Assembly (NCBI GenBank): GCA_965646445.1
Contig: CBFFZW010000050.1
Location: 1 to 28,311 of the forward strand
DNA: 28,311 nt
Source of the DNA: UBA11524 sp965646445
GTDB taxonomy: Bacteria; Bacillota; Clostridia; Christensenellales; Aristaeellaceae
Direction of reading: 5' to 3'
Every line of letters begins with the position of its first letter. Position 1 is the first letter of the stretch. A program made the position numbers and the translations under genes. Below, piece after piece: positions 1-8,331 of this stretch. A model generated the notes under the pieces. It ran no database searches. It was not told the DNA's origin and was given only the letters and a program-made list of their open reading frames with translations.

Positions 1-1
1 T

Positions 2-928
2 GCCAAGGTATCCGGCTTTGGGTACAATGCCGAGGCCTATGACGCCGCTACCGGCATGCTGAACCTGCGGGCAAGGCAGTACGAGTCATATCAGTGTAGA
101 TTTGTTGTAAAAGACTCAGTATTTGGTTATATAAATGTTCCAATATCGTTGAGAAATTATGTGTTTGTGTGGAACAATCCTCTAAATAGAGTTGATGCGA
201 GTGGCAAAGAAAGTACCTTTGTTCGTGACGAGTATGGAAATCTTGTTTTAGGTCCTGATGGCGATGTGGAAATTTCGATTGATTTTTCGAAATATGAGCA
301 GAAGAGACGAGAAAATACGGTTTATGGGAACATTTCTGTGAATCTTAAGAAAAAAGGAAATAGGCCCAAAGAAACTAAAATGACGCTTGATTATCTTGCT
401 TCCGCACAAGCTCAAATGATTCAAGATCAATATGTTTATGCAGCCGATAGAATTCCCAATGCAAATGCACAGCCTCCTAAGGTTGAATGTGTTGGAATAG
501 CAAGGCTGCCTGCTATTTCTTGGTATTCGCCAAGTGCATATAGAGCATTGAATATACCGACCAAAGCTTCAACAACTTATGAAAATGCAACATATAAAGG
601 AGAACTTAGGCCAGAAACGAAAAAGTTTAATGGGATGCAGTTACTCACCAAAAGCAAAGGGCATATTGTAACCTATTGGGAAGCAGTTGTTTTGAATGGA
701 ATTTATTATGAAGATGTAATCGTAGAGTCTAATGGACGACAATATAATTATAGAAATTCATCAGGGAGAACCTGGACGAATAAAGAAGTGGATAGATATA
801 ACAAGGCGAATAGTAGAGTGTCTGTTCATCAATATAAAGAAGTTGAGGATCGATTCTATTATTGGTGCTCATTGGATTATGTTGATTACGGTGATGAAAT
901 GGATTTTCTGCCAACACAAGAAAAGTGA
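2..928 (+). CDS. Rhs core end with C-terminal tip A (5' end outside window)
   Basis: The reading frame is open to the left edge. It starts with the end of an Rhs/YD-repeat core (AKVSGFGYNAEAYDAATG, then MLNLRARQYE at 56-85), which marks an RHS repeat-associated core protein whose shell normally encases a C-terminal toxin. After MLNLRARQYE the sequence leaves the core seen at 5302 and 9733: the usual P..RFSQKDIVRGQ is replaced by a divergent stretch, although the closing NNPLNRVDASG survives. The following 240 residues, in AT-rich DNA, match no family I recognise. Counting from the Met at 56, Cys145 (VECVG) and His203 (KGHIVTYWE), followed by acidic residues in YYEDVIVESNG, occur in the order seen in NlpC/P60 or YiiX-like cysteine peptidases. 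That reading is weak. The next gene starts 13 bases downstream and is exported, which fits a toxin acting outside the cytosol. Whether this piece is attached to the full rhs gene or is a displaced tip cannot be told from the window. Confidence 0.8.
   Translation, partial: AKVSGFGYNAEAYDAATGMLNLRARQYESYQCRFVVKDSVFGYINVPISLRNYVFVWNNPLNRVDASGKESTFVRDEYGNLVLGPDGDVEISIDFSKYEQKRRENTVYGNISVNLKKKGNRPKETKMTLDYLASAQAQMIQDQYVYAADRIPNANAQPPKVECVGIARLPAISWYSPSAYRALNIPTKASTTYENATYKGELRPETKKFNGMQLLTKSKGHIVTYWEAVVLNGIYYEDVIVESNGRQYNYRNSSGRTWTNKEVDRYNKANSRVSVHQYKEVEDRFYYWCSLDYVDYGDEMDFLPTQEK
56..85 (+). repeat. Rhs anchor repeat, copy A
   Basis: This 30-bp segment encodes MLNLRARQYE and occurs nearly unchanged at 1830, 5302 and 9733. 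In copy A, similarity to the other cassettes ends at its right edge; to the left it continues to the window edge (1-55 matches 9678-9732). It is the point where tips are exchanged. Confidence 0.85.
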
Positions 929-941
929 GGGGAAAATTAAA

Positions 942-1793
942 ATGAAAAAAACTGTTTTCGCCACAGTATTCATGATTTGCATGATGGAATTGTTTGGTTG
1001 TTCTTGCGCGGAACAAGTGCCATCTGTGAGTAACAATATTTCCGAAAGTTATACCTGTAGTTTTGTAGCTGCCATTATGAGTGATGGAACGGTAAAAGCA
1101 GCAGGTGAAAACCAGTATGGTCAATGCAATGTGGAAATGTGGGAAAATATAAAGAAGATTGCAACGGGATATAATCATACGGTTGGATTACGCAGTGATG
1201 GTTCGGTAATTGCTACTGGGGCAAATGAATATGGGCAATGTAATACAGAGCAATGGAACAATATAGTAGATATCACTGCAGATGCCAATTATACAATCGG
1301 TTTAAAAAATGATGGAACTATTGTTAGTACTGGTGAAATAGATAAAGATGTCTGCCAAAAATTAGAGCAATGGACGTCTGTGAGTGCTATATTTTCTTCA
1401 CAAGCTATTCATGCAATATGTACTGATGGTGGCATTATAAGTACATTACTTAATCAAAAGCTTCATTTTACAGAAAAGGTGAAGCAAGTACTATCTATTG
1501 AAGATACAATGTATATTCTAACAGAAAAAGGAAAAGTAGTATGTGTATTATTGGACGAAAAAACAGCATTTGAATTAAGTGAAGCCAAAGTTACACAAAT
1601 TGTAGATGATAGTACCCTGTTGCTGTTAACAAGTGAAGGAAAAGTTATTTCATCGTTTGATTACCAGGATTCATGGAATAACATTGTTGCAATTACGGCG
1701 AATTATGGTGTTACATCAGATGGAACGATTATTGCAGCACATAATGATGAATTAGCAAGAGAAGTATGTAAATGGAAAGTAAAGCTTAACTAA
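942..1793 (+). CDS. Exported RCC1-repeat protein, candidate immunity protein for tip A
   Basis: The protein has 283 residues. The ATG at 942 is chosen because GAGGGG lies about 10 bases upstream and the product then begins with a signal peptide (MKKTVFATVFMICMMELFGC). The LFGC motif could be a lipobox, but SCAEQ could equally be a type I cleavage site. Earlier in-frame starts would put the signal peptide inside the protein. The mature part has RCC1-type repeats of about 40 residues, for example AAIMSDGTVKAAGENQYGQC followed by HTVGLRSDGSVIATGANEYG and YTIGLKNDGTIVSTG. These predict a partial or complete beta-propeller; the C-terminal half is more diverged. The gene lies 13 bases after tip A, the usual place of an immunity gene, so I infer that it protects against tip A on the outer face of the membrane. 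RCC1 repeats are not by themselves proof of immunity function. Confidence 0.82.
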   Translation: MKKTVFATVFMICMMELFGCSCAEQVPSVSNNISESYTCSFVAAIMSDGTVKAAGENQYGQCNVEMWENIKKIATGYNHTVGLRSDGSVIATGANEYGQCNTEQWNNIVDITADANYTIGLKNDGTIVSTGEIDKDVCQKLEQWTSVSAIFSSQAIHAICTDGGIISTLLNQKLHFTEKVKQVLSIEDTMYILTEKGKVVCVLLDEKTAFELSEAKVTQIVDDSTLLLLTSEGKVISSFDYQDSWNNIVAITANYGVTSDGTIIAAHNDELAREVCKWKVKLN

Positions 1794-1805
1794 GCAGGAT
1801 AGTAA

Positions 1806-1979
1806 GAAGCCTACGCCGCCGCCACAGGCATGCTGAACCTGCGGGCAAGGCAGTACGAGCCTGTTATAAACAGGTTCAGTCAGAAGGATATCGTGCGCGG
1901 GCAGGCGATTTCCCCTATGTCAATCAATCGGTATGCTTACTGCATCAATAATCCAATAAATCTAACTGACCCTAGCGGC
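1806..1979 (+). repeat. Rhs core repeat, copy B
   Basis: This is colinear with 5278-5451 of the long core fragment (constant offset 3472), covering the 30-bp anchor at 1830-1859 and the region to DPSG. It begins right after an in-frame stop, so only the last 58 codons of the core are present. Confidence 0.82.
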
Positions 1980-3074
1980 AAAGCCCCCAATTTCTCTGCT
2001 ATTGCAATGGGAGGTATTACTGCTGGTGCCGTAGCCAGTGCAATATCTGGTGTCACAGCCCCAAATCTAAAAACTTCTGCAGCACAAGTAAAAACAGCAT
2101 TGCGTAATCTCAAAAATGCGATCACAGGCGGATATAATGCTGCTGTTAATTCCAATGATATCAATGTACAAAAGGCTTATAATCAAGCCTCAAAAGAGAT
2201 TTCTGCGGCTGAAAAAAGTAGCAAAAAGCCCTTAACTGACAAAGAAAAAAACAAGATTTTTGCTGAGGCTTGTATAGTACACTCATTACAATTGTCCTAT
2301 GAATATGGTGTAAGTAGTTCAAATGCTTTTACTTATGACGAAACAATTGCTATTGGCGAATCGGTGCAGTCACAATACAAATCCTACAGTGCAAGACAAA
2401 AGAAAGATACAAAAGCTAATTATTGTATAAAATTTGTTTTGGCTCCTTATGAAGGTACTACACTATATAGTGACTTGATCGAACTAAATAATGAATGGAA
2501 AACTTTGGGACTTACGCCACCTTATTCACCTCTTACTACATCGTCAGCCGTACATGCCGGATTAGTAGGTATTTCTTCTCGTGCTTTATTGAAAGCGGGA
2601 ATAGAACGTAATGAATCGATGCAACAAAATGTTGCGTTGGCAGTCTCAGTTGGTAAGGATGACGTTATAAAGGTACGGCTACCAGGCATGACAGAATATA
2701 TTGAATTGTATGATTCCCGACAGTATAGTCTATCTCTTGATGAGCAACGAAGATTAGTGGGGTTGTCAGGAATCACAGGGCCTCTTGATATTGTTCTTAC
2801 AAACTCAAATGCTGATTCTAATACTCTCTATGGTAAGGATTATGCCCAAAACCATGGTATATTACTTCTTTCGCCAACAACATACGCGGGTGTTAATTCG
2901 AATGCTTGGCCTAAAAATACTGAAAGTACAAATTTTATAACCCAGTATTCTCAGAGCAACAGCAGAAAAATTATTGGATTTGATTACGTTATTATCAATA
3001 ACAATAACGCCGCAATAGAAGAGCTATCACAGACATATACCTATTTTAATCAAGATTTTAAACAATGGAGGTAA
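1830..3074 (+). CDS. Displaced Rhs C-terminal cassette, tip B (unrecognised)
   Basis: Homology to the Rhs core starts abruptly at 1806, directly after an in-frame TAA at 1803-1805, with EAYAAATG and then MLNLRARQYEPVINRFSQKDIVRGQ up to NLTDPSG near 1979. The piece aligns without gaps to 5278-5451. The ATG at 1830 is simply the Met of MLNLRARQYE and has no convincing ribosome binding site, so this looks like a silent donor cassette and not an expressed gene. After the core come a Gly/Ala-rich hydrophobic stretch (FSAIAMGGITAGAVASAISG, about residues 54-73) of the kind that often precedes toxin domains, a helical Lys/Ala-rich part, and about 250 residues I do not recognise. No catalytic motif is evident. 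The last codons overlap the ribosome binding site of the next gene, which starts three bases after the stop, so the two form a tight pair. Confidence 0.75.
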   Translation: MLNLRARQYEPVINRFSQKDIVRGQAISPMSINRYAYCINNPINLTDPSGKAPNFSAIAMGGITAGAVASAISGVTAPNLKTSAAQVKTALRNLKNAITGGYNAAVNSNDINVQKAYNQASKEISAAEKSSKKPLTDKEKNKIFAEACIVHSLQLSYEYGVSSSNAFTYDETIAIGESVQSQYKSYSARQKKDTKANYCIKFVLAPYEGTTLYSDLIELNNEWKTLGLTPPYSPLTTSSAVHAGLVGISSRALLKAGIERNESMQQNVALAVSVGKDDVIKVRLPGMTEYIELYDSRQYSLSLDEQRRLVGLSGITGPLDIVLTNSNADSNTLYGKDYAQNHGILLLSPTTYAGVNSNAWPKNTESTNFITQYSQSNSRKIIGFDYVIINNNNAAIEELSQTYTYFNQDFKQWR

Positions 3075-3077
3075 ACA

Positions 3078-4211
3078 ATGCTTTCAAAGATAAAGGTCAA
3101 GTTATGGTGCTTAATTGCTATATGGTTTGTTTCAGGGGTGCTTCATCTTACCTGTCTGGCAGAAAGCATCTCCGCCGATCAGTTCCTTTTTTACTCTGAG
3201 AGCTTTGACTATGCTACACCGGCTGGCTGGGGTTTTCCCGATGATACCGTTGGACTAACGGCTGCTCAGCGGACAGACCTATCCATCTATCCAGAGCATT
3301 GGCTGAAAGGTTGGATACGTTTGTATATGCAACCAGGCATTCACGCGGCAACCACTCCTTTATATGTTTCAGAAGGTGATATGGATCCGTTATCCTATAG
3401 TCATCTACGCTTTGAGAACATCCGCATTAGCAATATGCACGAACTTGGCATATATCCCAAGCCCCGAATGGTATTTGCCTCTACCCCCTCTGTTTTTCTT
3501 GATGAACCATTGAATTCGGATGGAGATTGGTGGTACATGGAAATCATGATTGAAAAACGTGACCGAACAGAAGATGAAATTACGCAGGCTCTGCATCAAG
3601 CGGAGATTCTTTGCGATGCCTATGTTCAGCACAATGATCAATATGATTTAAAATCAGATATATTCATTGACTTATCTAATATAGAACGTCGGATTCTTTT
3701 TGACACCGATGCAATTGAGTTTAGCGCAGAACAATGTAAAAAAAGCAACGTATCAGCGTATGACATTTTTGCTAATTATAACGTTGATGAAGTCCTTGAA
3801 TCAGAAGCCCAGATTCATCCGGAACATTTTCAATGCTATGCGCTTGAGCTTACTCTTACCAATCAGAGTCCTTATGATATTCTCAGCCTCGATTATGGAT
3901 CTGTGCTTTGCAATGATAATGCATGGTTCATGTATTTTGATATGGAATACCGCAGCATATACGGCTGCAAATCTTGCACAAGTATTCCAGTGAATGGGTA
4001 TTATTTAATACTTCGAAAACCTGAATATGGCGGAAGCATCTCCGAGCAAGCGATTGATGAAATAACAATTCCTATCACAGTTCATACCGAATTTGCTGGT
4101 ATACTTCGAAATGATGAGACAGAGGGAACTCTGGGATATGATGGTATACCGTTCACCGTTGAGATTGATATGCGTCATTATAAAACGGATTCAAAAGAGC
4201 TAAATAATTGA
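3078..4211 (+). CDS. Exported protein of unknown family, candidate immunity protein for tip B
   Basis: The protein has 377 residues. The ATG at 3078 follows GGAGG (3067-3071) by six bases. The N-terminus is a signal peptide: a Lys-rich start (MLSKIKVK), a hydrophobic core (LWCLIAIWFVSGVLHLTCL) and a probable cleavage site after CLAES or just before it. No further membrane segment is evident, so the mature protein should be secreted or held at the outer membrane face. I recognise no domain. The mature part mixes aromatic-rich strands (YSESFDYATPAGWGF, WWYMEIMIEK) and looks mainly beta or alpha/beta. Its position directly behind tip B, with three bases between stop and start, makes it the candidate cognate immunity protein. 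The next Rhs core piece begins immediately after its TGA at 4209-4211. Confidence 0.72.
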   Translation: MLSKIKVKLWCLIAIWFVSGVLHLTCLAESISADQFLFYSESFDYATPAGWGFPDDTVGLTAAQRTDLSIYPEHWLKGWIRLYMQPGIHAATTPLYVSEGDMDPLSYSHLRFENIRISNMHELGIYPKPRMVFASTPSVFLDEPLNSDGDWWYMEIMIEKRDRTEDEITQALHQAEILCDAYVQHNDQYDLKSDIFIDLSNIERRILFDTDAIEFSAEQCKKSNVSAYDIFANYNVDEVLESEAQIHPEHFQCYALELTLTNQSPYDILSLDYGSVLCNDNAWFMYFDMEYRSIYGCKSCTSIPVNGYYLILRKPEYGGSISEQAIDEITIPITVHTEFAGILRNDETEGTLGYDGIPFTVEIDMRHYKTDSKELNN

Positions 4212-4260
4212 AAGTGAACCCTTCACTTCTGACAGGCGCACGGTCTCCTATACCTATGAC

Positions 4261-6924
4261 GTGTCGGGACGGCGCATCGAAACTGTGTCCGGCACCTTGA
4301 CAACGTCATATAATTATGATTGTATAGGCAACATGGTGGAGCAGACCACCAGCGGCGCAAGCGAGATCGCCTTCAGCTACAGCTACAACAGGAACGGCTA
4401 CATCACAGGCGAGACGCGCACAGAAAACGGCAAAACCATCGAGAGTGCCTATGTCTATGACGCACTGAGCCAGCTGACGGACTTCCGGCAGAGCACGGGA
4501 TACGGCGAAAGCTATGTCTACGACAAAGCCGGAAACATGACGCGCAAGGTGCTGACCGGTACGGACGGCGCTGAAACAGCTCTGCCCATGCGCTACAACG
4601 AGGGCAACCAGATGGTCAGCATGGCCCACGGCGGGGACAAAATCGCCTACAAGTATGACAAGAACGGCAGCTTGACGCGCAAGACGCTGACCGGCAAGGC
4701 TTACGGTAAGCTGACGGATGCCTATGCCTACAACACGCTGGATCTGCTGACGGCGTATGAGGGGTACGACGGCTACCGGCAGCAGTTCACCTACGATGCC
4801 AACGGCATGCGGCTGAGCAAGCGGGAGGCAGGCAACCCGAACCGTTCCACGCTGGAAGAGCTGCTGCGGGGGAACATTGCGGGGCTGCCGGAGCTTGTGC
4901 AGCCGGCGCAGAGCCAGACGAACAATAACGAAGCGGGCGTGCCTGCCGAGCCGGAATGGGCGACGACGGAATACCTGTACGATCTGACGCAGGCATATTA
5001 CCAGGTGATTCAGGAGACCCGCACGGACAGCCGCGGCAGCGCCACGACCGCCTATGCCTATGGCCTGGAGCGCGTTGCGGCATACACGGAAGACAGCAAG
5101 ACAAGCTATGTCTATGACGGACGCGGGAGCGTGGCGCAAACTATCTCGGCGCCCACGGCGGGCGAAAGAGTCACCTCTGCCCTGCCGGATGTCGGTGTGA
5201 AGGTTCAGTCCCTCGCTTATACCGCCTTTGGCGAGCAGATAGGCAATGCCAAGGTGTCCGGGTTTGGCTACAATGCGGAGGCCTACGACGCTGCCACCGG
5301 CATGCTGAACCTGCGGGCACGGCAGTACGAGCCTGCCATGAACAGGTTTAGTCAGAAGGATATCGTGCGCGGGCAGGCGGAATCGCCGCTGTCGCTGAAT
5401 CGATACGGATACTGTGTCAATAATCCGTTGAATTTGGTCGATCCCAGCGGCATGTTGTTTAAAGAACTCATCAGCTCCGCCAAGAACCTGATCAATAAGG
5501 TAACAGCCTCCGCTAAGAAGGTTGTCAAAACAGCGACAACCTATGTAAAAGCGGCAGTTCAAAAGACGATTATTGATCATGCACAGCTTTTTGGTGAATA
5601 TTCAAGGAATTACTTTAATCTGGACGCTAAAACGCAAGGAATTATTCGGGAAGCTACCGACAAGCTTAAACAAATAGATATGTCTACTGAAAAGGGGCGT
5701 GTTGAAGCCAGCGCTATCTTCATCAGTGCATGTAGCTTACTAAAAGGCAACTCAAGCAGCGGAGCGATAGTAAATACACCAACGCCGACGCCAACACCGA
5801 CACCAATGCAGACCCCGCTACCGACGCCTACACCAATAGCAACGCCAGCACCCAGCAATCCACAACCAACGCCTGCGCCGACACGCCCTGAAGGATGGGA
5901 CGTGATGTTTATCGGGCCAGACGCGGCAAAACGGTTGCAAGAGTATCTGATCCCGAAATATAATCAGTCTGCAAAGGCGTATACCAATCTAACGGGCAAA
6001 AATACTTTTGTACCAATCCCCATTGAAAAAACATTCTATGAGAAATATATAGAGCCGGTTGAGACCTTCGCCAATCAAAATATTTTCTCGCCTATAACGC
6101 AGATGGCCGTTGAGGACTGGAATGCCATTGTCGCCTCTGCGAATGCTCGCTATACCGCATTGGTTAATGATTTTTCGTTCTATAACGCGCTGAACTTTGC
6201 GACGGGCGGCATTCCTGACGCAGCGGTTGGTATATATCAGGGTTACGCAATGAGATATACTGCGCTACAACAGGAACAAAATGTTTCCGCATTCCTGAAC
6301 TGGCTGACATCTGGCATAAGCGGTGAATTTGAAACCACATGGAATACGCCGATGAGCGATCCGGATTATTGGCGAGCGGTAAGAAACCTTGTGGGCATTG
6401 AAACGGGAGCCATTGGAACATACAGTGTATACACCAACTGGATGATCAGCAATCACCCCTATACAACTGAATGGATGATCCAGTACGGAAATAAGATGGG
6501 AATGCCGTACGGCAAGGTTCCTGCTGGTACTTTTGATGAGGCGTTTGAAAGTCCATCAAAAACAGTTTGGGAATCTATCAATGCTACTGCGGAAAATCTA
6601 CCTTCTACCCCAATACCTACAACATTCCAAATCGGTTTGGATGAGTCGATTCAATATACCAATCCAGAAACTGGAACAAAAGTCTTGTGGACTAACGCGA
6701 ATGCTACAGAACATTTCTCAGAGTATGTAATGCGCTTTGGAGAAGAAAGCTGGACTATCGACATCAGAAGTCAAGTAATGCTTGAAAGTTATTCTTCAGC
6801 TATAAATGAAGCTATGAAAGAATTCAGTATGCTGGCTCCAGGAAGATATTTCGGGATCTTTGGTGATTGGGAAATCGGTATCAATACAGAAACAGGCGTG
6901 GTTTATCATGCCCTAATGAAATGA
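4261..6924 (+). CDS. Rhs core fragment with C-terminal tip C, possible small RNase domain
   Basis: This is the longest Rhs piece in the window. The frame is open from the TAA at 4201, and YD-repeat sequence starts just after the upstream gene ends (about 4212, TVSYTYDVSGRR). The GTG at 4261 is a nominal start without a clear ribosome binding site, so the piece is probably a truncated donor. About 390 residues of YD repeats (YDCIGNM, YDALSQL, YDKAGNM, YDKNGSL, YDANGMR, YDGRGSV) end in the associated core MLNLRARQYEPAMNRFSQKD and NLVDPSG. Then follow a Lys/Ala-rich helical stretch, a Thr-Pro linker near residues 505-541, about 230 residues of unknown sequence, and a C-terminal unit of about 110 residues. 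That unit has TEHFSEYV (His818), SWTIDIRSQ and a final GINTETGVVYHALMK (His884). This His plus terminal 'TG.VYHA' pattern recalls the BECR-fold RNase toxins of polymorphic toxin systems. That is my inference, not a match I can compute. Confidence 0.82.
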   Translation: MSGRRIETVSGTLTTSYNYDCIGNMVEQTTSGASEIAFSYSYNRNGYITGETRTENGKTIESAYVYDALSQLTDFRQSTGYGESYVYDKAGNMTRKVLTGTDGAETALPMRYNEGNQMVSMAHGGDKIAYKYDKNGSLTRKTLTGKAYGKLTDAYAYNTLDLLTAYEGYDGYRQQFTYDANGMRLSKREAGNPNRSTLEELLRGNIAGLPELVQPAQSQTNNNEAGVPAEPEWATTEYLYDLTQAYYQVIQETRTDSRGSATTAYAYGLERVAAYTEDSKTSYVYDGRGSVAQTISAPTAGERVTSALPDVGVKVQSLAYTAFGEQIGNAKVSGFGYNAEAYDAATGMLNLRARQYEPAMNRFSQKDIVRGQAESPLSLNRYGYCVNNPLNLVDPSGMLFKELISSAKNLINKVTASAKKVVKTATTYVKAAVQKTIIDHAQLFGEYSRNYFNLDAKTQGIIREATDKLKQIDMSTEKGRVEASAIFISACSLLKGNSSSGAIVNTPTPTPTPTPMQTPLPTPTPIATPAPSNPQPTPAPTRPEGWDVMFIGPDAAKRLQEYLIPKYNQSAKAYTNLTGKNTFVPIPIEKTFYEKYIEPVETFANQNIFSPITQMAVEDWNAIVASANARYTALVNDFSFYNALNFATGGIPDAAVGIYQGYAMRYTALQQEQNVSAFLNWLTSGISGEFETTWNTPMSDPDYWRAVRNLVGIETGAIGTYSVYTNWMISNHPYTTEWMIQYGNKMGMPYGKVPAGTFDEAFESPSKTVWESINATAENLPSTPIPTTFQIGLDESIQYTNPETGTKVLWTNANATEHFSEYVMRFGEESWTIDIRSQVMLESYSSAINEAMKEFSMLAPGRYFGIFGDWEIGINTETGVVYHALMK
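5035..5451 (+). repeat. Rhs core repeat, copy C
   Basis: This 417-bp stretch is colinear without gaps with 9466-9882 (offset 4431), with scattered substitutions. It encodes GSATTAYAYGLER to DPSG, including the anchor at 5302-5331. It would serve as homology for recombination between cassettes. Confidence 0.9.
5776..5885 (+). repeat. Thr-Pro repeat linker inside tip C
   Basis: A run of near-repeated ACNCCN triplet pairs encodes PTPTPTPTP, then PLPTPTPIATPAP and QPTPAPTRPEGWD. It is a low-complexity, extended linker separating the helical part after the Rhs core from the rest of the tip. Such linkers are common in secreted Clostridia proteins. The repeat units would allow length changes by slippage. 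Confidence 0.85.
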
Positions 6925-6942
6925 TTTAGGAAGGTGACTTTT

Positions 6943-7443
6943 ATGAGTGTAACTAAACAATTCAAAAGGACTATCGAATCCATGGGAACGCAGTTAGTAT
7001 TAGCTAAAATATCAATGCCAGTTAAGCCTATGGGTTTGCTTTATCATCAACTATTTGAGAGAAGCGGAAAACCTTCTTTAGACATCGCACTAGACCCAAA
7101 AGAAGGGACTGTAGTTTATGTAAACTTTATCCTGCAAGATGAATTGCTAACATGTTTTAATGCTGCCCCTGCCACAAAAAATTGTGAATTGCAATTCAAA
7201 TTGCCCACACAAGAAATAGCACCTAATAACTACCATCACTTTTCTCGCGCAGAATTTACTGTTGCTATATGTGCAGAGGATTTGTGGATTTTAAGAAAAG
7301 ACATTGATTTATCTCTACTTGAGTGTTATCCCGTAGATGATAAAAACTTATTGCTTTTCCAAAATGGCATATTTGCAGGAATTGTGTTTGAGCACCTCAA
7401 CGAATATGAGTTAGACCAACTTCACATTTCGGGATATAATTGA
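6943..7443 (+). CDS. Small cytosolic protein, candidate immunity protein for tip C
   Basis: The protein has 166 residues. The ATG at 6943 (MSVTKQFKRTIES) is preferred over the GTG at 6934 because AGGAAGG (6928-6934) then lies eight bases upstream; the GTG is part of that site. There is no signal peptide or membrane segment, so the product should stay in the cytosol, unlike the partners of tips A, B and D. The sequence is alpha/beta with several strands (VVYVNFILQ, EFTVAICAEDLWIL, IFAGIVFEHL). I cannot name the family. The gene starts 18 bases after tip C, the usual immunity position, and a cytosolic immunity protein fits an RNase-type toxin. No core fragment follows; the next sequence is a foreign WG-repeat fragment. 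Confidence 0.72.
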   Translation: MSVTKQFKRTIESMGTQLVLAKISMPVKPMGLLYHQLFERSGKPSLDIALDPKEGTVVYVNFILQDELLTCFNAAPATKNCELQFKLPTQEIAPNNYHHFSRAEFTVAICAEDLWILRKDIDLSLLECYPVDDKNLLLFQNGIFAGIVFEHLNEYELDQLHISGYN

Positions 7444-7502
7444 TGGAAAATATATTATTTGTGTAAAGTTTAGGGAAAAACGTTCTCTCATAATTGATAG
7501 GT

Positions 7503-7762
7503 ATATCGTGCTCTCCTCCGAATGGGACGAAGCGTACGACTTTACCGCCAATATGCTTGCGCGAGTTAAGGTCGATGGGCGATACGGATTTGTGGACACG
7601 ACAGGAGCCTATGTGATTGAGCCGCAATGGGCCTATGCGGACGATTTTATTGACGCAGGCAGTCAATGGGTTGCAGCCGTCTATCAATTGTCCGGCTCTA
7701 AGGTGACCTGGAAGGGCTATATCAATGAACAGAATGAATTGATTGGAGAGATTTGTCACTAA
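7503..7762 (+). pseudogene. 3' fragment of a WG-repeat gene (duplicate of the end of 12874-14418)
   Basis: This is the last 260 bases of a WG-repeat gene, in frame, without start, ribosome binding site or signal peptide. It matches 14159-14418 with two base differences that I can see (7564 a/t and 7568 a/g). It encodes VLSSEWDEAYDFTANMLARV, GRYGFVDTTGAYVIEPQWAY and the rest to the stop. The left break is sharp: at 7502 the similarity stops, and nothing upstream (7444-7502) resembles the donor. It is the left part of the 423-bp duplication and shows that the neighbouring toxin module arrived together with a piece of the WG gene. Confidence 0.88.
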
Positions 7763-7925
7763 CAATGGAAAGGATATTACGCCTTACAGAACATGCCGTC
7801 TACGCTTCAGGCCCAAGAACCATTTTGGGGCAAAAAGCAGGCATTGTAGTTGGGCAAGCGTTTCATCAGACAATTAAGGGAGATTATGCGGAAGATACCA
7901 CGGTGCTTGGAACCGTAGCCCAAAT
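7503..7925 (+). repeat. 423-bp duplication, copy 1
   Basis: This stretch is colinear with 14159-14581 at a constant offset of 6656 bases. By eye only two substitutions are present and no gap. It covers the end of a WG-repeat gene and the first 161 bases of the core-less toxin gene. Both edges are abrupt (7502/14158 and 7926/14582). Confidence 0.92.
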
Positions 7926-8325
7926 TGGTGTCAGCTTTGTGCCCGGCCTGGATACTGCAGCGGATATTCGGGATTTAAGCTATGATGCTTCACAGCTTTG
8001 GAACAACTTCTCTTGGGGAAATGCTGGATGGGTTGCCCTTGATATCGTTGGATTTTTTCCCGTGGTAGGCGCATTAAAGCCCGTGTTTAAGCATGGTGAT
8101 GATGTAGTCGATGCCGCAGGTACTGTCATTAAAAATGCTGACAATATCGTTGATGTGGGTAGCTCTGCCATACGAAAAGCTGATGATGTGATAGATGCTG
8201 CTGCCGATGTCGGGAAGCATGTTGATAATGTTACTGATATTGCAAAACAGGGCGATAGCCTGACAGACACAGCCGAAGCCATAATTAAACATGGCGATAA
8301 TGTAGATGCTCTATCGGGATCTTAG
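7765..8325 (+). CDS. Pre-toxin half of a stop-interrupted Tox-REase-5 toxin
   Basis: The frame starts at ATG 7765, two bases after the stop of the WG fragment; the only Shine-Dalgarno-like sequence (GGAGAG, 7744-7749) is about 15 bases away. The product has 186 residues. It contains a stretch often found ahead of toxin domains: GTVAQIGVSFVPGLDTAADIRDLSYD followed by the hydrophobic LDIVGFFPVVGALK. A repetitive Asp/Ala-rich helical linker follows, with repeats of the type KHGDDVVDAAG, KNADNIVDVG, RKADDVIDAAA and KHGDNVDAL. There is no Rhs core ahead of it. The frame ends in TAG at 8323-8325, but the same frame continues straight into the nuclease domain at 8326-8682. I read the two as one gene broken by a single nonsense codon. 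Confidence 0.78.
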   Translation: MERILRLTEHAVYASGPRTILGQKAGIVVGQAFHQTIKGDYAEDTTVLGTVAQIGVSFVPGLDTAADIRDLSYDASQLWNNFSWGNAGWVALDIVGFFPVVGALKPVFKHGDDVVDAAGTVIKNADNIVDVGSSAIRKADDVIDAAADVGKHVDNVTDIAKQGDSLTDTAEAIIKHGDNVDALSGS

Positions 8326-8331
8326 AAAAAA

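Noticed and set aside
4306..5580. Long minus-strand open frame across the Rhs core
   Set aside because: It is a mirror of the YD-repeat coding sequence; the plus strand has clear YD repeats.
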